From Oleiagrimonas sp. C23AA (GTDB lineage: Bacteria > Pseudomonadota > Gammaproteobacteria > Xanthomonadales > Rhodanobacteraceae), in the NCBI RefSeq assembly GCF_011759385.1, contig NZ_JAARLY010000003.1, positions 1-64,000 of the forward strand: DNA of 64,000 bases. Direction: 5' to 3'. The position numbers and the translations under genes are program-made. Under the pieces are notes generated by a model. The model ran no database searches, was not told the DNA's origin, and saw only the letters and a list, made by a program, of their open reading frames with translations. Numbering within the stretch: position 1 is the stretch's first letter; each line of letters opens with the position of its first letter. Positions 10,163 to 20,194 of the stretch are shown one piece after another.

Positions 10163-10678
10163 ATGATGGGCAAGATGCACAGCCTGATGATGGGCGCGGC
10201 CCTGGCGGTCGCTTCGGTAACCACTCCGGTGCATGCGCAGATGCGTCATCGCTCGCCCGATCCGGCCGGCATGGCGGCGGTCCAGCGATTCCAGCTGGAC
10301 ACCACGTTTCTGCATAGAGCCGAGGCGGTGACCCGCGCCGCCCGCGCGCTCAAGCATCCGCCGCACATCGATGCACGCAAGGCGCATACGCTCGACGCCC
10401 TGGCTGCCGAACTGGATGCCGATGCCGGTACGCATGCCATCCTGGCGCACCACCATCTGTCGGCCAAGCGCTATCTGGCCGGCAGCTTCGCGCTGGCCAA
10501 TGCGGCCATGGCCGCCGCGATGCAGGCGCAACTGGGCGATCGCATGCCGGCCGAGGCCCGCGCCCACATCAATGCGCGCAATGTCGCCTTCTACAAGGCG
10601 CACAAGGCGGAGGTCGATCACCTGCTGCATCTGAACATGCAGGCGGCCCGTCAGCAGGCGGCGGCATCCGGCCAGTAG
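10163..10678 (+). CDS. hypothetical secreted protein, Ala/His-rich
   Basis: About 171 residues. A Met-rich N-terminus with a signal-peptide-like core ends near VHAQ, followed by an alpha-helical, Ala/His-rich mature part with many MAAAMQAQ-like segments. GGAG at 10153 fits an ATG at 10163 or 10166; a GTG at 10151 is also open. It is convergent with greB at only 15 bp. No domain recognised; the helical composition resembles small periplasmic proteins of unknown role. Confidence 0.65.
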   Translation: MMGKMHSLMMGAALAVASVTTPVHAQMRHRSPDPAGMAAVQRFQLDTTFLHRAEAVTRAARALKHPPHIDARKAHTLDALAAELDADAGTHAILAHHHLSAKRYLAGSFALANAAMAAAMQAQLGDRMPAEARAHINARNVAFYKAHKAEVDHLLHLNMQAARQQAAASGQ

Positions 10679-10693
10679 CGCGCGCCTGGCCGC

Positions 10694-11200
10694 TCAGGCC
10701 TCGCCGTAGCGGATATCGATAATGGCGAACTCGGCCGGACCGCCGGGCAGGTCGACTTCGAATTCGTCGTCGATGCGCCGCTTCAGCAGCGCGCGCGCCA
10801 GTGGCGAGTCGATGCTGATCCAGCCGCGCCGGGCGTCGGTTTCATCCGGTCCCACGATGCGGTGGCGACGCTCCTCGCCGCTGTCGACATGTTCCAGTGT
10901 CACCGTGGCGCCAAAGAACACCGCGCCGGGGTCGGTCGGTTGGGCTTCGGCCACCTGCAACTTGGGGATGCGCTTGGACAGGTAGCGCACGCGGCGATCG
11001 ATTTCGCCCAGCTGCTTCTTGCGATAGGTGTACTCGGCGTTTTCCGAGCGGTCGCCCTCGGCCGCGGCGGCCGCCAGCGCCTTGACCACTTCCGGTCGGC
11101 GTTTGTGCCACAGCTCGTCCAGCTCGGCTTTCAGCGCCTCGAAGCCGGTACGGGTGATGATGGCGGTGGATTTGGGGGCGGGTGGTCGCCAGCGACTCAT
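10694..11200 (-). CDS. greB: transcription elongation factor GreB
   Basis: A 168-residue Gre factor that rescues backtracked RNA polymerase by stimulating transcript cleavage. The N-terminal coiled coil has the acidic tip with [16 protein letters not shown] (typical of GreB, which has Tyr-Arg after the acidic pair). The C-terminal FKBP-like domain follows. It lies just downstream of the TPR membrane protein gene on the same strand. Confidence 0.94.
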   Translation of the reverse strand: MSRWRPPAPKSTAIITRTGFEALKAELDELWHKRRPEVVKALAAAAAEGDRSENAEYTYRKKQLGEIDRRVRYLSKRIPKLQVAEAQPTDPGAVFFGATVTLEHVDSGEERRHRIVGPDETDARRGWISIDSPLARALLKRRIDDEFEVDLPGGPAEFAIIDIRYGEA

Positions 11201-11215
11201 GGTGCGGTCGGTCTC

Positions 11216-12445
11216 TCAGGGTGACGTCGGAGCCGCGTAGTGTTGCAGAAAGGTGTCGATATCGGCACGCGCCGGATCGTGCGGATAGGCTGCCGCCAGC
11301 TTGCCGGCCAGCACCAGCGCTTCGGCGGTGCGCCCTTCCTGTTCGGCCAGAATGCGCGCCGCCAGCAGGCCGCAGCGCGCCGCATCCGGCGCTTGCGGCC
11401 AGGTGTTGGGGTAGGCGCGGGCCAGCTTCAGTGCGGTCTGCCACATGCCGCCATCGGCCGCGGCCTGCGCCAGCAGTGCGGTGTGCTCGGGCATCTCGGG
11501 CAAAAACGCCGGGTCCATGGCCTGACATTCGTGCAACACGCCCAAAGCGCGGCGAAACTGTTCATCGCCCATCAGCGCGGCGATGTGCCACTGCCCGTGG
11601 CGCAGCAGCTCCTCGCGATCATTCGCCGCGCGCAGCAGGCGCCGGTAGGCCAGGTGTACCTCGTGCGTCACCTGGCGGTCGTAGATCTGCTCGGCCAGCA
11701 CCTCGCGCGCCGCCGCTGCATCGCCACGGTGTTCAAGCAACCGGGCCTGGGTCAAAAGGTCATCATCGGCGTGGCGGCCGGTGGCTTCGGCCAGCAGGTC
11801 CGATTCCGGGGTCAGTCCCAGGCGCTGGTGGCTCCGGAACAGCAGGGTGCCGTTGATGTGATAGGTGACGATGGCCAGGTACAGGGCCACTGCGGTCCAC
11901 AGCAGCCCCTCGTTCAATCCCAGCGGCCCCAGCGTGGCCATGAACGCGAGCATCTGCAGCACGCCCAGCAGCACCGGGATGGCATAGGCCAGCCCGATCG
12001 CGGCGATGGCGCGTACCCAGCTCACCGGACTGCGCCAGGAAAGCAGCGCGTCATCGAAGGCCAGCGACATGGTGATGGCCGGCAGCAACAGCGTCAGGCC
12101 AATCAGGCCCAGCCAGCAGATCGGGGCGATGTAGACGGCCAGTATCAGCAGGGCCATTTGTGCACCCTGGATCAGGAACAGCGCCGCGGCACCGTGGTAA
12201 TCCTGCCATAGCGCCATTTCCGGCGGCCGGGCAAAGCCGTTGGCGCTGTGCCGCAGGCATTCCAGCGCGTAAAGGTAGGCGCTGGCCCAGATCAGGAGTG
12301 CCGCGATCCAGCCGATCACGCCGGGCAACAGTGCGGCGACCACACGCGCCAGCAGCAGCGCGGCCAGCGTGGTCAGTGCCGCCATGTGCAGCGGGTAAAG
12401 CACCGCCTTGCCCAGTTGCGGCAGCAGCGGTGCGGTCGGGTTCAT
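11216..12445 (-). CDS. multi-pass membrane protein with TPR-like C-terminus
   Basis: A 409-residue protein. Residues 1 to about 210 hold six or so hydrophobic segments resembling the BPSS1780/DUF4013 membrane fold. The C-terminal half is soluble, helical and Ala-rich with TPR-like repeats (DAAAAREVLAEQ, GDEQFRRALGVL). The start at 12445 (MNPTAPLLPQ) precedes the first membrane segment. It lies 15 bp upstream of greB on the same strand. Function unknown; TPR segments suggest a protein-interaction role on the cytoplasmic side. Confidence 0.75.
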   Translation of the reverse strand: MNPTAPLLPQLGKAVLYPLHMAALTTLAALLLARVVAALLPGVIGWIAALLIWASAYLYALECLRHSANGFARPPEMALWQDYHGAAALFLIQGAQMALLILAVYIAPICWLGLIGLTLLLPAITMSLAFDDALLSWRSPVSWVRAIAAIGLAYAIPVLLGVLQMLAFMATLGPLGLNEGLLWTAVALYLAIVTYHINGTLLFRSHQRLGLTPESDLLAEATGRHADDDLLTQARLLEHRGDAAAAREVLAEQIYDRQVTHEVHLAYRRLLRAANDREELLRHGQWHIAALMGDEQFRRALGVLHECQAMDPAFLPEMPEHTALLAQAAADGGMWQTALKLARAYPNTWPQAPDAARCGLLAARILAEQEGRTAEALVLAGKLAAAYPHDPARADIDTFLQHYAAPTSP

Positions 12446-12607
12446 CACTTCCTGGTGCGGGCGCGTGGGTCGGGGCACGGGAGCGATCTTTGTGATGTCG
12501 AAGCGCTCACCATAGCGCCGTTGGCGTCCGCTGCGTAGGGTCTGGCTTGAGCCGCTGGCGCCCGCCGGGGTACGGTGTCCGGCTTTACGCCTTGTCCCGG
12601 AAGCTCC

Positions 12608-14104
12608 ATGTCGTTGTCGCTGTCCTGCCGCCTGTCCCGCCTGCTGTTGCCGGTTCCGATGTTGTTGCTGGGCGCTTGCGCCTCGATGGGGGGCGGGCCG
12701 TCAGGCCCGGTCAACGAACAGGCGGTCAACGCGCTGTACGGCCAGCTTGATCAGGCCAGTCAGGCCTATCAGACGGCCATCGATCAGCAACGCAGCGGCG
12801 ACCAGGCGGCCTCGCAGCAAACCCTGGACAACGCGCTGGACACGCTGAAAAAGGCCTCGGCGCAGTGCGCCGACACCGCCGGCTGTGATCCGCAGCGCTT
12901 TTTCTCGGTGTTCGATCACCTGTTGCGCCTGAAGGACGGTAGCTTCGCCGCCGATGATGCCAGCGCGGCCGAGGACGACGCCGACACGCCCGAAGCCGAC
13001 CAGACCACCGGTGAAACCTCACCCATCCTCAAGGACGTGCCGCAGGCCCAGCGCAGCGTCACCCTGCTGCGTGGCCACAAGTTGTCGGACCTCATTGCCA
13101 TGAACGGCGCGGTCAAATCGGCGCTGGAGGAGTGGCTGACCTGGTTGCGTCCCAACTTGATGAAGGCCTACATCAACTACGAATATCTGCGCTATCGCAT
13201 GTGGCCGGCCTACAAGAAGGCCGATCTCCCCGAGGCGTTGCTGTTCGGCATTCTGGCCAAGGAGTCGGGCGGCAAGGTGCACGCGGTATCGCGTTCGGGC
13301 GCGGCCGGGCCGTTGCAGTTCATGTACGCCACCGGGCGCCGTTTTGGCCTGGTCACCAAGGATGGCTTTGACGAGCGCTTTGATCCGGCGCTGGCGGCCA
13401 AGGCCAATGCCGAATACCTCAACGAGCAGCTGAAGGTGTTCAACGACAACCTGGAACTGGTGCTGGGCGCCTACAACGGTGGCGAAGGCCGCATGCGCCG
13501 GCTGGTCGGCGGCCACACCGCGGTGAGCTTCTACGACCCGAAAATCTACTTCTCGCTGCCGCGCGAGACGCGCGAGTATGTGCCCATGGTGCTGGCGGCG
13601 GCCTGGCTGTTCATGCACCCGGACAGCTACCACCTCACATTCCCCAGAATCGACGGCAAGCCCGGCCACATCACGCTGACCCGCCAGGCCTCGCTGTCGG
13701 AACTGTCGATCTGTCTGGGCCAGGCCCATCACATGCGCGATGGCTGGTTCCGCACGCTGCGCAACCTCAATCCGCGTCTGGACCCGCAGAAGGAGCTTGA
13801 CGCCGGCACGCGCCTGCAGGTGCCCAAGATCCTGGTCAAGCCCTACAAGGACGATTGCCAGGACGGCCCGTGGCCGATTCTGGCCGCCGACCTGCATTCG
13901 GGCACCGTGCCCACGCCGCCGCCCCCGCCGCCGTCGGGTCTGCCGGCACGGTACCGGGTGCGCCATGGCGATACGCTCGGCGGCATCGTCAGCCGACTGG
14001 GTTGCTCAAGCGTGCATCGGGTGGCGCGGCTCAATCACCTGCGCGGGCCGCATTACCGCATCCGCGTCGGCCAGCACCTGCGCCTGCCACGTTGCCACCG
14101 CTGA
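12608..14104 (+). CDS. lipoprotein lytic transglycosylase with LysM (MltD-like)
   Basis: A 498-residue cell-wall enzyme. The lipobox LGAC gives a lipidated Cys24. A low-complexity acidic linker at about residues 115-140 is followed by the SLT domain with the catalytic Glu in AKESGGKVHAVS (near residue 219) and AYNGGEGRMRR. A Pro-rich linker leads to one LysM peptidoglycan-binding repeat at the C-terminus. This is the architecture of membrane-bound murein transglycosylase D, although only one LysM is evident. The ATG at 12608 starts the signal peptide. Confidence 0.88.
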   Translation: MSLSLSCRLSRLLLPVPMLLLGACASMGGGPSGPVNEQAVNALYGQLDQASQAYQTAIDQQRSGDQAASQQTLDNALDTLKKASAQCADTAGCDPQRFFSVFDHLLRLKDGSFAADDASAAEDDADTPEADQTTGETSPILKDVPQAQRSVTLLRGHKLSDLIAMNGAVKSALEEWLTWLRPNLMKAYINYEYLRYRMWPAYKKADLPEALLFGILAKESGGKVHAVSRSGAAGPLQFMYATGRRFGLVTKDGFDERFDPALAAKANAEYLNEQLKVFNDNLELVLGAYNGGEGRMRRLVGGHTAVSFYDPKIYFSLPRETREYVPMVLAAAWLFMHPDSYHLTFPRIDGKPGHITLTRQASLSELSICLGQAHHMRDGWFRTLRNLNPRLDPQKELDAGTRLQVPKILVKPYKDDCQDGPWPILAADLHSGTVPTPPPPPPSGLPARYRVRHGDTLGGIVSRLGCSSVHRVARLNHLRGPHYRIRVGQHLRLPRCHR

Positions 14105-14125
14105 GGCCGTTGAATATTGGGCCGG

Positions 14126-14569
14126 TCAGGCGAGGGCCGAGCGTCCAGGGTCCCACTCGATGTGGCCCCCGCGCTCGGGCAGGCCGCGCTCGGCCACACG
14201 CCGCAGTGCCGTGCACAGACGGCGCTGCAGGGCTTCGGCGTTGCGCTCGTGGCTGTTGCGCAGCTCATAGTAGGCGGCGGTGAGCCACAGCGCGACGCCG
14301 CGCATGCGCACCTGTGCGCTGTCCGAATAGATGCGCGAAAAGCCGATGTCGGTGCCGGTACCCCAGGTGTGGTGAAGCTGTTCGGGTGGGGTGCCGTAAA
14401 GGTGCGGATGCGGGCTGCGTTCGGCACGGCGCATTTCACGATGCACCAGTTCCGACAACGATACCTGCAGTCCTGCTGGTAGAGCCTCGATCGTGTCCTC
14501 GATCTCGTACAGCTGCTGCGCCAGGCGGCGGCAGCGTGCCAGTTCGGCCATGCGTCGGAATAGATGCAT
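14126..14569 (-). CDS. hypothetical protein
   Basis: A 147-residue soluble, Arg-rich, mostly helical protein without a recognised domain. It is convergent with the transglycosylase gene. Codon use matches the backbone, which supports a real gene. Confidence 0.55.
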   Translation of the reverse strand: MHLFRRMAELARCRRLAQQLYEIEDTIEALPAGLQVSLSELVHREMRRAERSPHPHLYGTPPEQLHHTWGTGTDIGFSRIYSDSAQVRMRGVALWLTAAYYELRNSHERNAEALQRRLCTALRRVAERGLPERGGHIEWDPGRSALA

Positions 14570-14682
14570 CGATACCTGCCCTGCCGGTGGACCGGCGCTA
14601 TTCAGGATCCCCTTCGGCGCCGACTATAGCGCGATCCTTGGGCAGGTTGAAGCTGCATTGCGTCACAAGGTGACGCACGGCG

Positions 14683-15537
14683 TCAGCTTGGATGGGTGGC
14701 GTTCCACTGGCCCAGGCGCTGGCCCATCTTCACCGGCGCCAGCGGCGTCAGTGTGGCATCGACGCTGGCACCCTCGGGCAGCAGCACGATCACCGTCGAG
14801 CCCATGTTGAAACGGCCCATCTCCTCGAACCGCGCCAGACGGATGTTGCGTGCGCGCTGCTCGCGGGCGGTGATGTTGCTGGCGTACGGCGGCACCACCA
14901 GGCCGTCCCACACCGTGGAAATGGACGAGACCAGAATCGCGCCCACCAGCACCAGCGCGAACGGGCCGTGCTGGTTCTCGAAATGGCACACCAGGCGCTC
15001 GTTGCGTGCGAACAGGCGCGGGATGGCTTCCACCGCGAACGGCGCCACGCTGAAAATGCGTCCGGGAATGTGCGTGGTCGCGGTCAGCGCGCCATCGGCA
15101 GGCATGTGTACGCGATGGTAGTCGCGCGGCGACAGGTAGATGGTGGCGAAGTGGCCGTTGCGATACGGCGCGGCCGCCTCTTCGCTGCCCAGCAGCTCGG
15201 CGGCGCTGTAGCTCTGGCCCTTGGCCTGGAAGATGCGCCCGTTTTCGATGCGACCGGTCTGGCTGATCTTGCCGTCGGCCGGGCACAGCAGCGTGTCGGC
15301 ATCGCCGGCTGGCGCGCGCGCGCCGGCTTTCAGGGCGCGGGTGAAGAACGCGTTGAACGTGGGGTAGCTGCGGATGTCCGGCTCGGCGGCCTGGCTCATG
15401 TCCACGTCGTAGCGGCGGACGATCTGGCTGATCAGCCAGTGCTTCCACGGACCGAAGCGCCAGCGGGTGGCCCAGTAGACCACGCGCGAGCAGGCGCGGT
15501 GCGGCAGGATGTATTGGAGCGCGACTTTGGCTTTCAT
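14683..15537 (-). CDS. psd: phosphatidylserine decarboxylase proenzyme
   Basis: A 284-residue inner-membrane enzyme that makes phosphatidylethanolamine from phosphatidylserine. The self-cleavage motif MGSTVI has Ser248, which becomes the pyruvoyl group of the alpha chain. The conserved segments CPADGKI, YLSPRDYHRVH and FALVLVGAI are present. The start at 15537 gives the standard N-terminus; the upstream open frame is non-homologous. Confidence 0.96.
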   Translation of the reverse strand: MKAKVALQYILPHRACSRVVYWATRWRFGPWKHWLISQIVRRYDVDMSQAAEPDIRSYPTFNAFFTRALKAGARAPAGDADTLLCPADGKISQTGRIENGRIFQAKGQSYSAAELLGSEEAAAPYRNGHFATIYLSPRDYHRVHMPADGALTATTHIPGRIFSVAPFAVEAIPRLFARNERLVCHFENQHGPFALVLVGAILVSSISTVWDGLVVPPYASNITAREQRARNIRLARFEEMGRFNMGSTVIVLLPEGASVDATLTPLAPVKMGQRLGQWNATHPS

Positions 15538-15763
15538 GGCGCGATTATAGGCGGGGCAGGGGCTGCAATCGTAGGTCGCCGCCGGCCAAGCATTTAGGAT
15601 GCGCCAACCGGCTGCCGTATCGGCCGCCTGATACGCACGGCGCACCGCCTGGATCGGCCGCCACGGTCGCCACCGGCGCGGTGACCGGCGTGCGGCCATC
15701 CGTGCTGGGGTTGAGCCGTGCATCCCTTATACTGGCGCATTGATTTTTCGCCAGGCCGACGCC

Positions 15764-16687
15764 GTGACCGACGAACTTGCCACCATCATCGACTTCATCC
15801 GCTATGGCGCCAGCCGCTTCATGGCTGCCGGGCTGACCTTCGGGCACAGCCACGACAACGCCATCGACGAGGCCAATCACCTGGTGCTGGCCACGTTGCA
15901 ACTGCCACCGGACATGCCCGCCGCCTACGGTTCGGCACGGCTGGTGGCCGAGGAGCGCGAGCGCATCCTGGAGCTGATCGAGCGGCGTATCGCCGAGCGC
16001 GTGCCAGTGGCCTACCTGGTCGGCGAAACCTGGTTTGCCGGCTTGAAGTTCAAGTCCGATGCGCGCGCGCTGGTGCCGCGCTCGCCGATTGCCGAGCTGA
16101 TCGAGAACGGCTTCTCGCCGCTGCTGGACCGCGTGCCGGTGGGCCGCGCGCTGGACCTTTGCACCGGCTCGGGCTGCATTGGCATCGCCATGGCCGAGTA
16201 CAACCCGGACTGGCAGGTCGACATTGCCGATATCTCCGACGATGCGCTCAGCCTGGCGCGCGAAAACGTGGCCTTCCAGCACATGGAGCAGCGCGTGCGC
16301 GTGGTCAAGTCGGACCTGTTCTCGGGGCTGGAAGGCGAGCGTTACGACCTGATCGTCTCCAATCCGCCGTATGTCACCCAGGGCACCTTCGATGGCCTGC
16401 CGGGCGAGTACGACCACGAGCCGTCGCTGGGCCTGGTGGCCGGCGCCGATGGCCTGGATATCGTGCTGCGCATGTTGCGCGATGCGCCCGAGCATCTGTC
16501 CGCGGATGGCGTGCTGATCGTCGAGGTCGGCGAGGCCGAGCCGTTCCTTACCGAGGCGCTGCCGCGCGTGCCGTTCGTGTGGCTGGAGTTCAAGGTCGGA
16601 CCGATGGGCGTGTTCGCCATCGAGTGCCGCGATCTGGTCGAACACGCCGACGAGATTGCCGCGCTGGCCGCGCAACGACATGCGTGA
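15764..16687 (+). CDS. prmB: 50S ribosomal protein L3 glutamine methyltransferase
   Basis: A 307-residue SAM-dependent N5-glutamine methyltransferase of the PrmB/HemK family. The SAM motif LDLCTGSGCIGI and the catalytic SNPPYVTQGTFD (Asn near residue 200) are present. The GTG at 15764 has AGG eight bases upstream and fits the family start; a TTG at 15740 is in frame. aroC follows after about 100 bp. Confidence 0.93.
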   Translation: MTDELATIIDFIRYGASRFMAAGLTFGHSHDNAIDEANHLVLATLQLPPDMPAAYGSARLVAEERERILELIERRIAERVPVAYLVGETWFAGLKFKSDARALVPRSPIAELIENGFSPLLDRVPVGRALDLCTGSGCIGIAMAEYNPDWQVDIADISDDALSLARENVAFQHMEQRVRVVKSDLFSGLEGERYDLIVSNPPYVTQGTFDGLPGEYDHEPSLGLVAGADGLDIVLRMLRDAPEHLSADGVLIVEVGEAEPFLTEALPRVPFVWLEFKVGPMGVFAIECRDLVEHADEIAALAAQRHA

Positions 16688-16693
16688 TGGTCA

Positions 16694-16721
16694 TTTCCGT
16701 GGCAGCTGACGGCCACGGAAA
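16694..16721 (+). terminator. perfect hairpin between prmB and aroC
   Basis: TTTCCGTGGC and GCCACGGAAA form a perfect 10-bp stem with an 8-base loop immediately after prmB. There is no T run after it, so it may be an RNA-stability or attenuation element and not a strong terminator. Confidence 0.5.
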
Positions 16722-16789
16722 ATCCCCGGACGTTGTGCCATGCTCGTGGCGCGACGCCTTCCCCCGCTACTGACGAGTCCGGCCCTTAC

Positions 16790-17884
16790 GTGTCCGACAA
16801 CACCTTCGGCAAGCTGCTGCGCGTTACCACTTTCGGCGAAAGCCACGGCCCGGCCATCGGCTGCGTGGTCGACGGCTGTCCGCCCGGCCTGGCCATTGCG
16901 CCCGAGGACTTCGAGGCCGACCTGCGCCGCCGCGCCACCGGCCGCTCGCGGCATACCTCGCAGCGGCGCGAGGCCGATGCCATCGAGATTCTTTCCGGCG
17001 TCTACGAAGGGCGCAGCACCGGTACACCGATCGCGCTGCTGATCCGCAACACCGATGCGCGCTCGAAGGATTACTCGGAAATTGCCCGCACCTTCCGGCC
17101 GGGCCATGCCGACTACACCTACTGGCACAAGTACGGCATCCGCGATCCGCGCGGCGGCGGACGTTCCTCGGCGCGCGAAACCACCATGCGCGTGGCCGCC
17201 GGCGTCATCGCCAAGCGCTGGCTGGCGCAGCGCCATGGCGTCAGCGTGCGCGGTTATCTGGCACAACTGGGTGACCAGGTGCCGTCCACCTTTGCCTGGG
17301 ACGCGGTGGAAGCCAATCCGTTTTTCTGGCCCGATGCCGAGATGGTGCCGGCACTGGAGAAATACATGGACGCGCTGCGCAAGTCCGGCGATTCGGTCGG
17401 CGCGCGCGTCAACGTGGTAGCCGAAGGCGTACCGGCCGGCTGGGGCGCGCCGATCTACGGCAAGCTCGACAGCGAACTGGCGGCCGCACTGATGAGCATC
17501 AATGCGGTCAAGGGCGTGGAGATTGGCGATGGCTTTGCCGCCGTCAGCCAGCGTGGCAGCGAGCACCGCGATGAGCTTTCGGCCGAAGGCTTTGCCTCCA
17601 ATCACGCCGGCGGCATTCTGGGCGGTATCGCCAGCGGCCAGCCGGTGACTGCCTCCATCGCGCTGAAACCGACCTCCAGCATCCTGATTCCCGGGCACAG
17701 CGTGGACATCGACGGCCAGCCCACCGAGGTGGTCACCAAGGGCCGCCACGATCCCTGCGTTGGCATCCGTGCCACGCCGATTGCCGAGGCGATGATGGCG
17801 CTGGTGCTGATGGATCAGGCGCTGCGCCATCGTGCGCAGTGCGGCGACGTCGATCCGGTATCGCCGCAGGTGACCGGGGGCTGA
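16790..17884 (+). CDS. aroC: chorismate synthase
   Basis: A 364-residue FMN-dependent enzyme, the last shikimate pathway step (EPSP to chorismate). The signatures [25 protein letters not shown] and [11 protein letters not shown] are present. The GTG at 16790 ([10 protein letters not shown]) is the conserved start. The hydroxyacid dehydrogenase gene starts 7 bp after the stop. Confidence 0.97.
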   Translation: MSDNTFGKLLRVTTFGESHGPAIGCVVDGCPPGLAIAPEDFEADLRRRATGRSRHTSQRREADAIEILSGVYEGRSTGTPIALLIRNTDARSKDYSEIARTFRPGHADYTYWHKYGIRDPRGGGRSSARETTMRVAAGVIAKRWLAQRHGVSVRGYLAQLGDQVPSTFAWDAVEANPFFWPDAEMVPALEKYMDALRKSGDSVGARVNVVAEGVPAGWGAPIYGKLDSELAAALMSINAVKGVEIGDGFAAVSQRGSEHRDELSAEGFASNHAGGILGGIASGQPVTASIALKPTSSILIPGHSVDIDGQPTEVVTKGRHDPCVGIRATPIAEAMMALVLMDQALRHRAQCGDVDPVSPQVTGG

Positions 17885-17891
17885 CGGCGAC

Positions 17892-18890
17892 ATGGCTGGG
17901 ACGCTCAAGATCTGGGTTACGCGACCGCTGTTCGATGACGTCATCGATCGGCTGCGCGAGCACGCCCAGGTGCGTGTCAGCGCGCAAGACAAGGCGCCGG
18001 ATGCGCAGGCATTGAAGCAGGGGCTTGCCGAGGTCGATGGCGCCTTGCTGGGTCTGTCCGATCGGGTCGATGCCGACACCCTGGCCGGCAACACGCGCCT
18101 GAAGGCCGTGGCCAATGTCGGCGTCGGCTACAACAATCTGGACATCGACGCGCTCACCGCCGCCGGGGTGATGGCCACCAACACGCCCGACGTGCTGACC
18201 GAAACCACCGCCGATCACGCCTGGGCACTGCTGATGGCGGCCGCGCGCCGCGTCGGCGAGGCCGAGCGTTACGTGCGCGCCGGGCACTGGCAGGGGCTGC
18301 GTTTCGACCAGTTCCTGGGCCATGACATCCACGGCCGCACGCTGGGCATTCTCGGCATGGGCCGTATCGGCCGCGCCGTGGCCCGCCGCGCCGCCGGCTT
18401 CGGCATGCGCGTGATCTACCACAATCGCTCACAGCTGGACGCCAGCGTCGAGCGCGAATGCGCCGCACACTACGTCAGCCGCGAGGCGTTGCTGGCACAG
18501 TCCGACCACCTGGTGCTGCTGCTGCCGTACACGCCCGAGGCCCATCACATCATCGACGCAACGGCGCTGGCGGCGATGAAGCCCGGCGCGGTGCTGGTCA
18601 ATATCGGCCGCGGTGGCCTGGTCGACGATGTCGCGCTGGCAGCCGCGCTGCGCGACGGCCCGCTGGCGGCAGCAGGGCTTGACGTGTTCGAGGGCGAGCC
18701 AAACGTCTGCGCCGAGCTTCTGGCCTGCGAAAACGCGGTGCTCACGCCGCACATCGGCAGCGCCACCGAGGCCACGCGCCGCGCCATGGCCAACCTGGCC
18801 GTGGACAATTTGCTGGCCGCGCTGGATCTGGGCCAGCAGGCCGGCGATCCGCCCTCGCTGATCAATCGCGAGCTGAAACGAAAACGCTGA
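17892..18890 (+). CDS. D-2-hydroxyacid dehydrogenase (glyoxylate/hydroxypyruvate reductase-like)
   Basis: A 332-residue NAD(P)-dependent dehydrogenase. The nucleotide-binding GMGRIG is at residues 155-160. The catalytic Arg lies in NIGRGGLVDD, Glu in FEGEPN and His in LTPHIGSATE. The closest well-known group is glyoxylate/hydroxypyruvate reductase B, but the substrate cannot be read from sequence alone. It is tightly coupled to aroC. Confidence 0.88.
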   Translation: MAGTLKIWVTRPLFDDVIDRLREHAQVRVSAQDKAPDAQALKQGLAEVDGALLGLSDRVDADTLAGNTRLKAVANVGVGYNNLDIDALTAAGVMATNTPDVLTETTADHAWALLMAAARRVGEAERYVRAGHWQGLRFDQFLGHDIHGRTLGILGMGRIGRAVARRAAGFGMRVIYHNRSQLDASVERECAAHYVSREALLAQSDHLVLLLPYTPEAHHIIDATALAAMKPGAVLVNIGRGGLVDDVALAAALRDGPLAAAGLDVFEGEPNVCAELLACENAVLTPHIGSATEATRRAMANLAVDNLLAALDLGQQAGDPPSLINRELKRKR

Positions 18891-18981
18891 GCGCGGCGCC
18901 TGGCGCCATGACGCGCGCCTGCGCGGCGTGTTTTCGTTCTCTCTCTTCCTTCTTCAAACGCATCCACTCCGGGGTTTTCCC

Positions 18982-20010
<1,029 letters not shown>

Positions 20011-20017
20011 GCCGGGG

Positions 20018-20057
20018 GCGCCCGGTCAATCAGGTCGTCGTAAATGTGACCGGGCGC
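20018..20057. other. 11-bp inverted repeat downstream of asd
   Basis: GCGCCCGGTCA at 20018 pairs perfectly with TGACCGGGCGC at 20047 across an 18-base loop. A run of six A follows on the + strand, so it does not form a normal rightward terminator. It could be an operator or mRNA 3' stabiliser. Confidence 0.5.
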
Positions 20058-20194
20058 AAAAAACGCCAGCGCGATGCGGCCAGGGGGCGAATCGCGCTAT
20101 TGGTGCAAATTAAGGATGTGAACTAAAGTTACAGCTTCCTTATGCGGCCGCCGCACGGACGGCGGTTGTCCATGGCTCGAGGGGGATGTTTTCG

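Noticed and set aside
15711-15733. Possible promoter TTGAGC/TATACT before prmB
   Set aside because: Spacing between boxes is only 11 bp.
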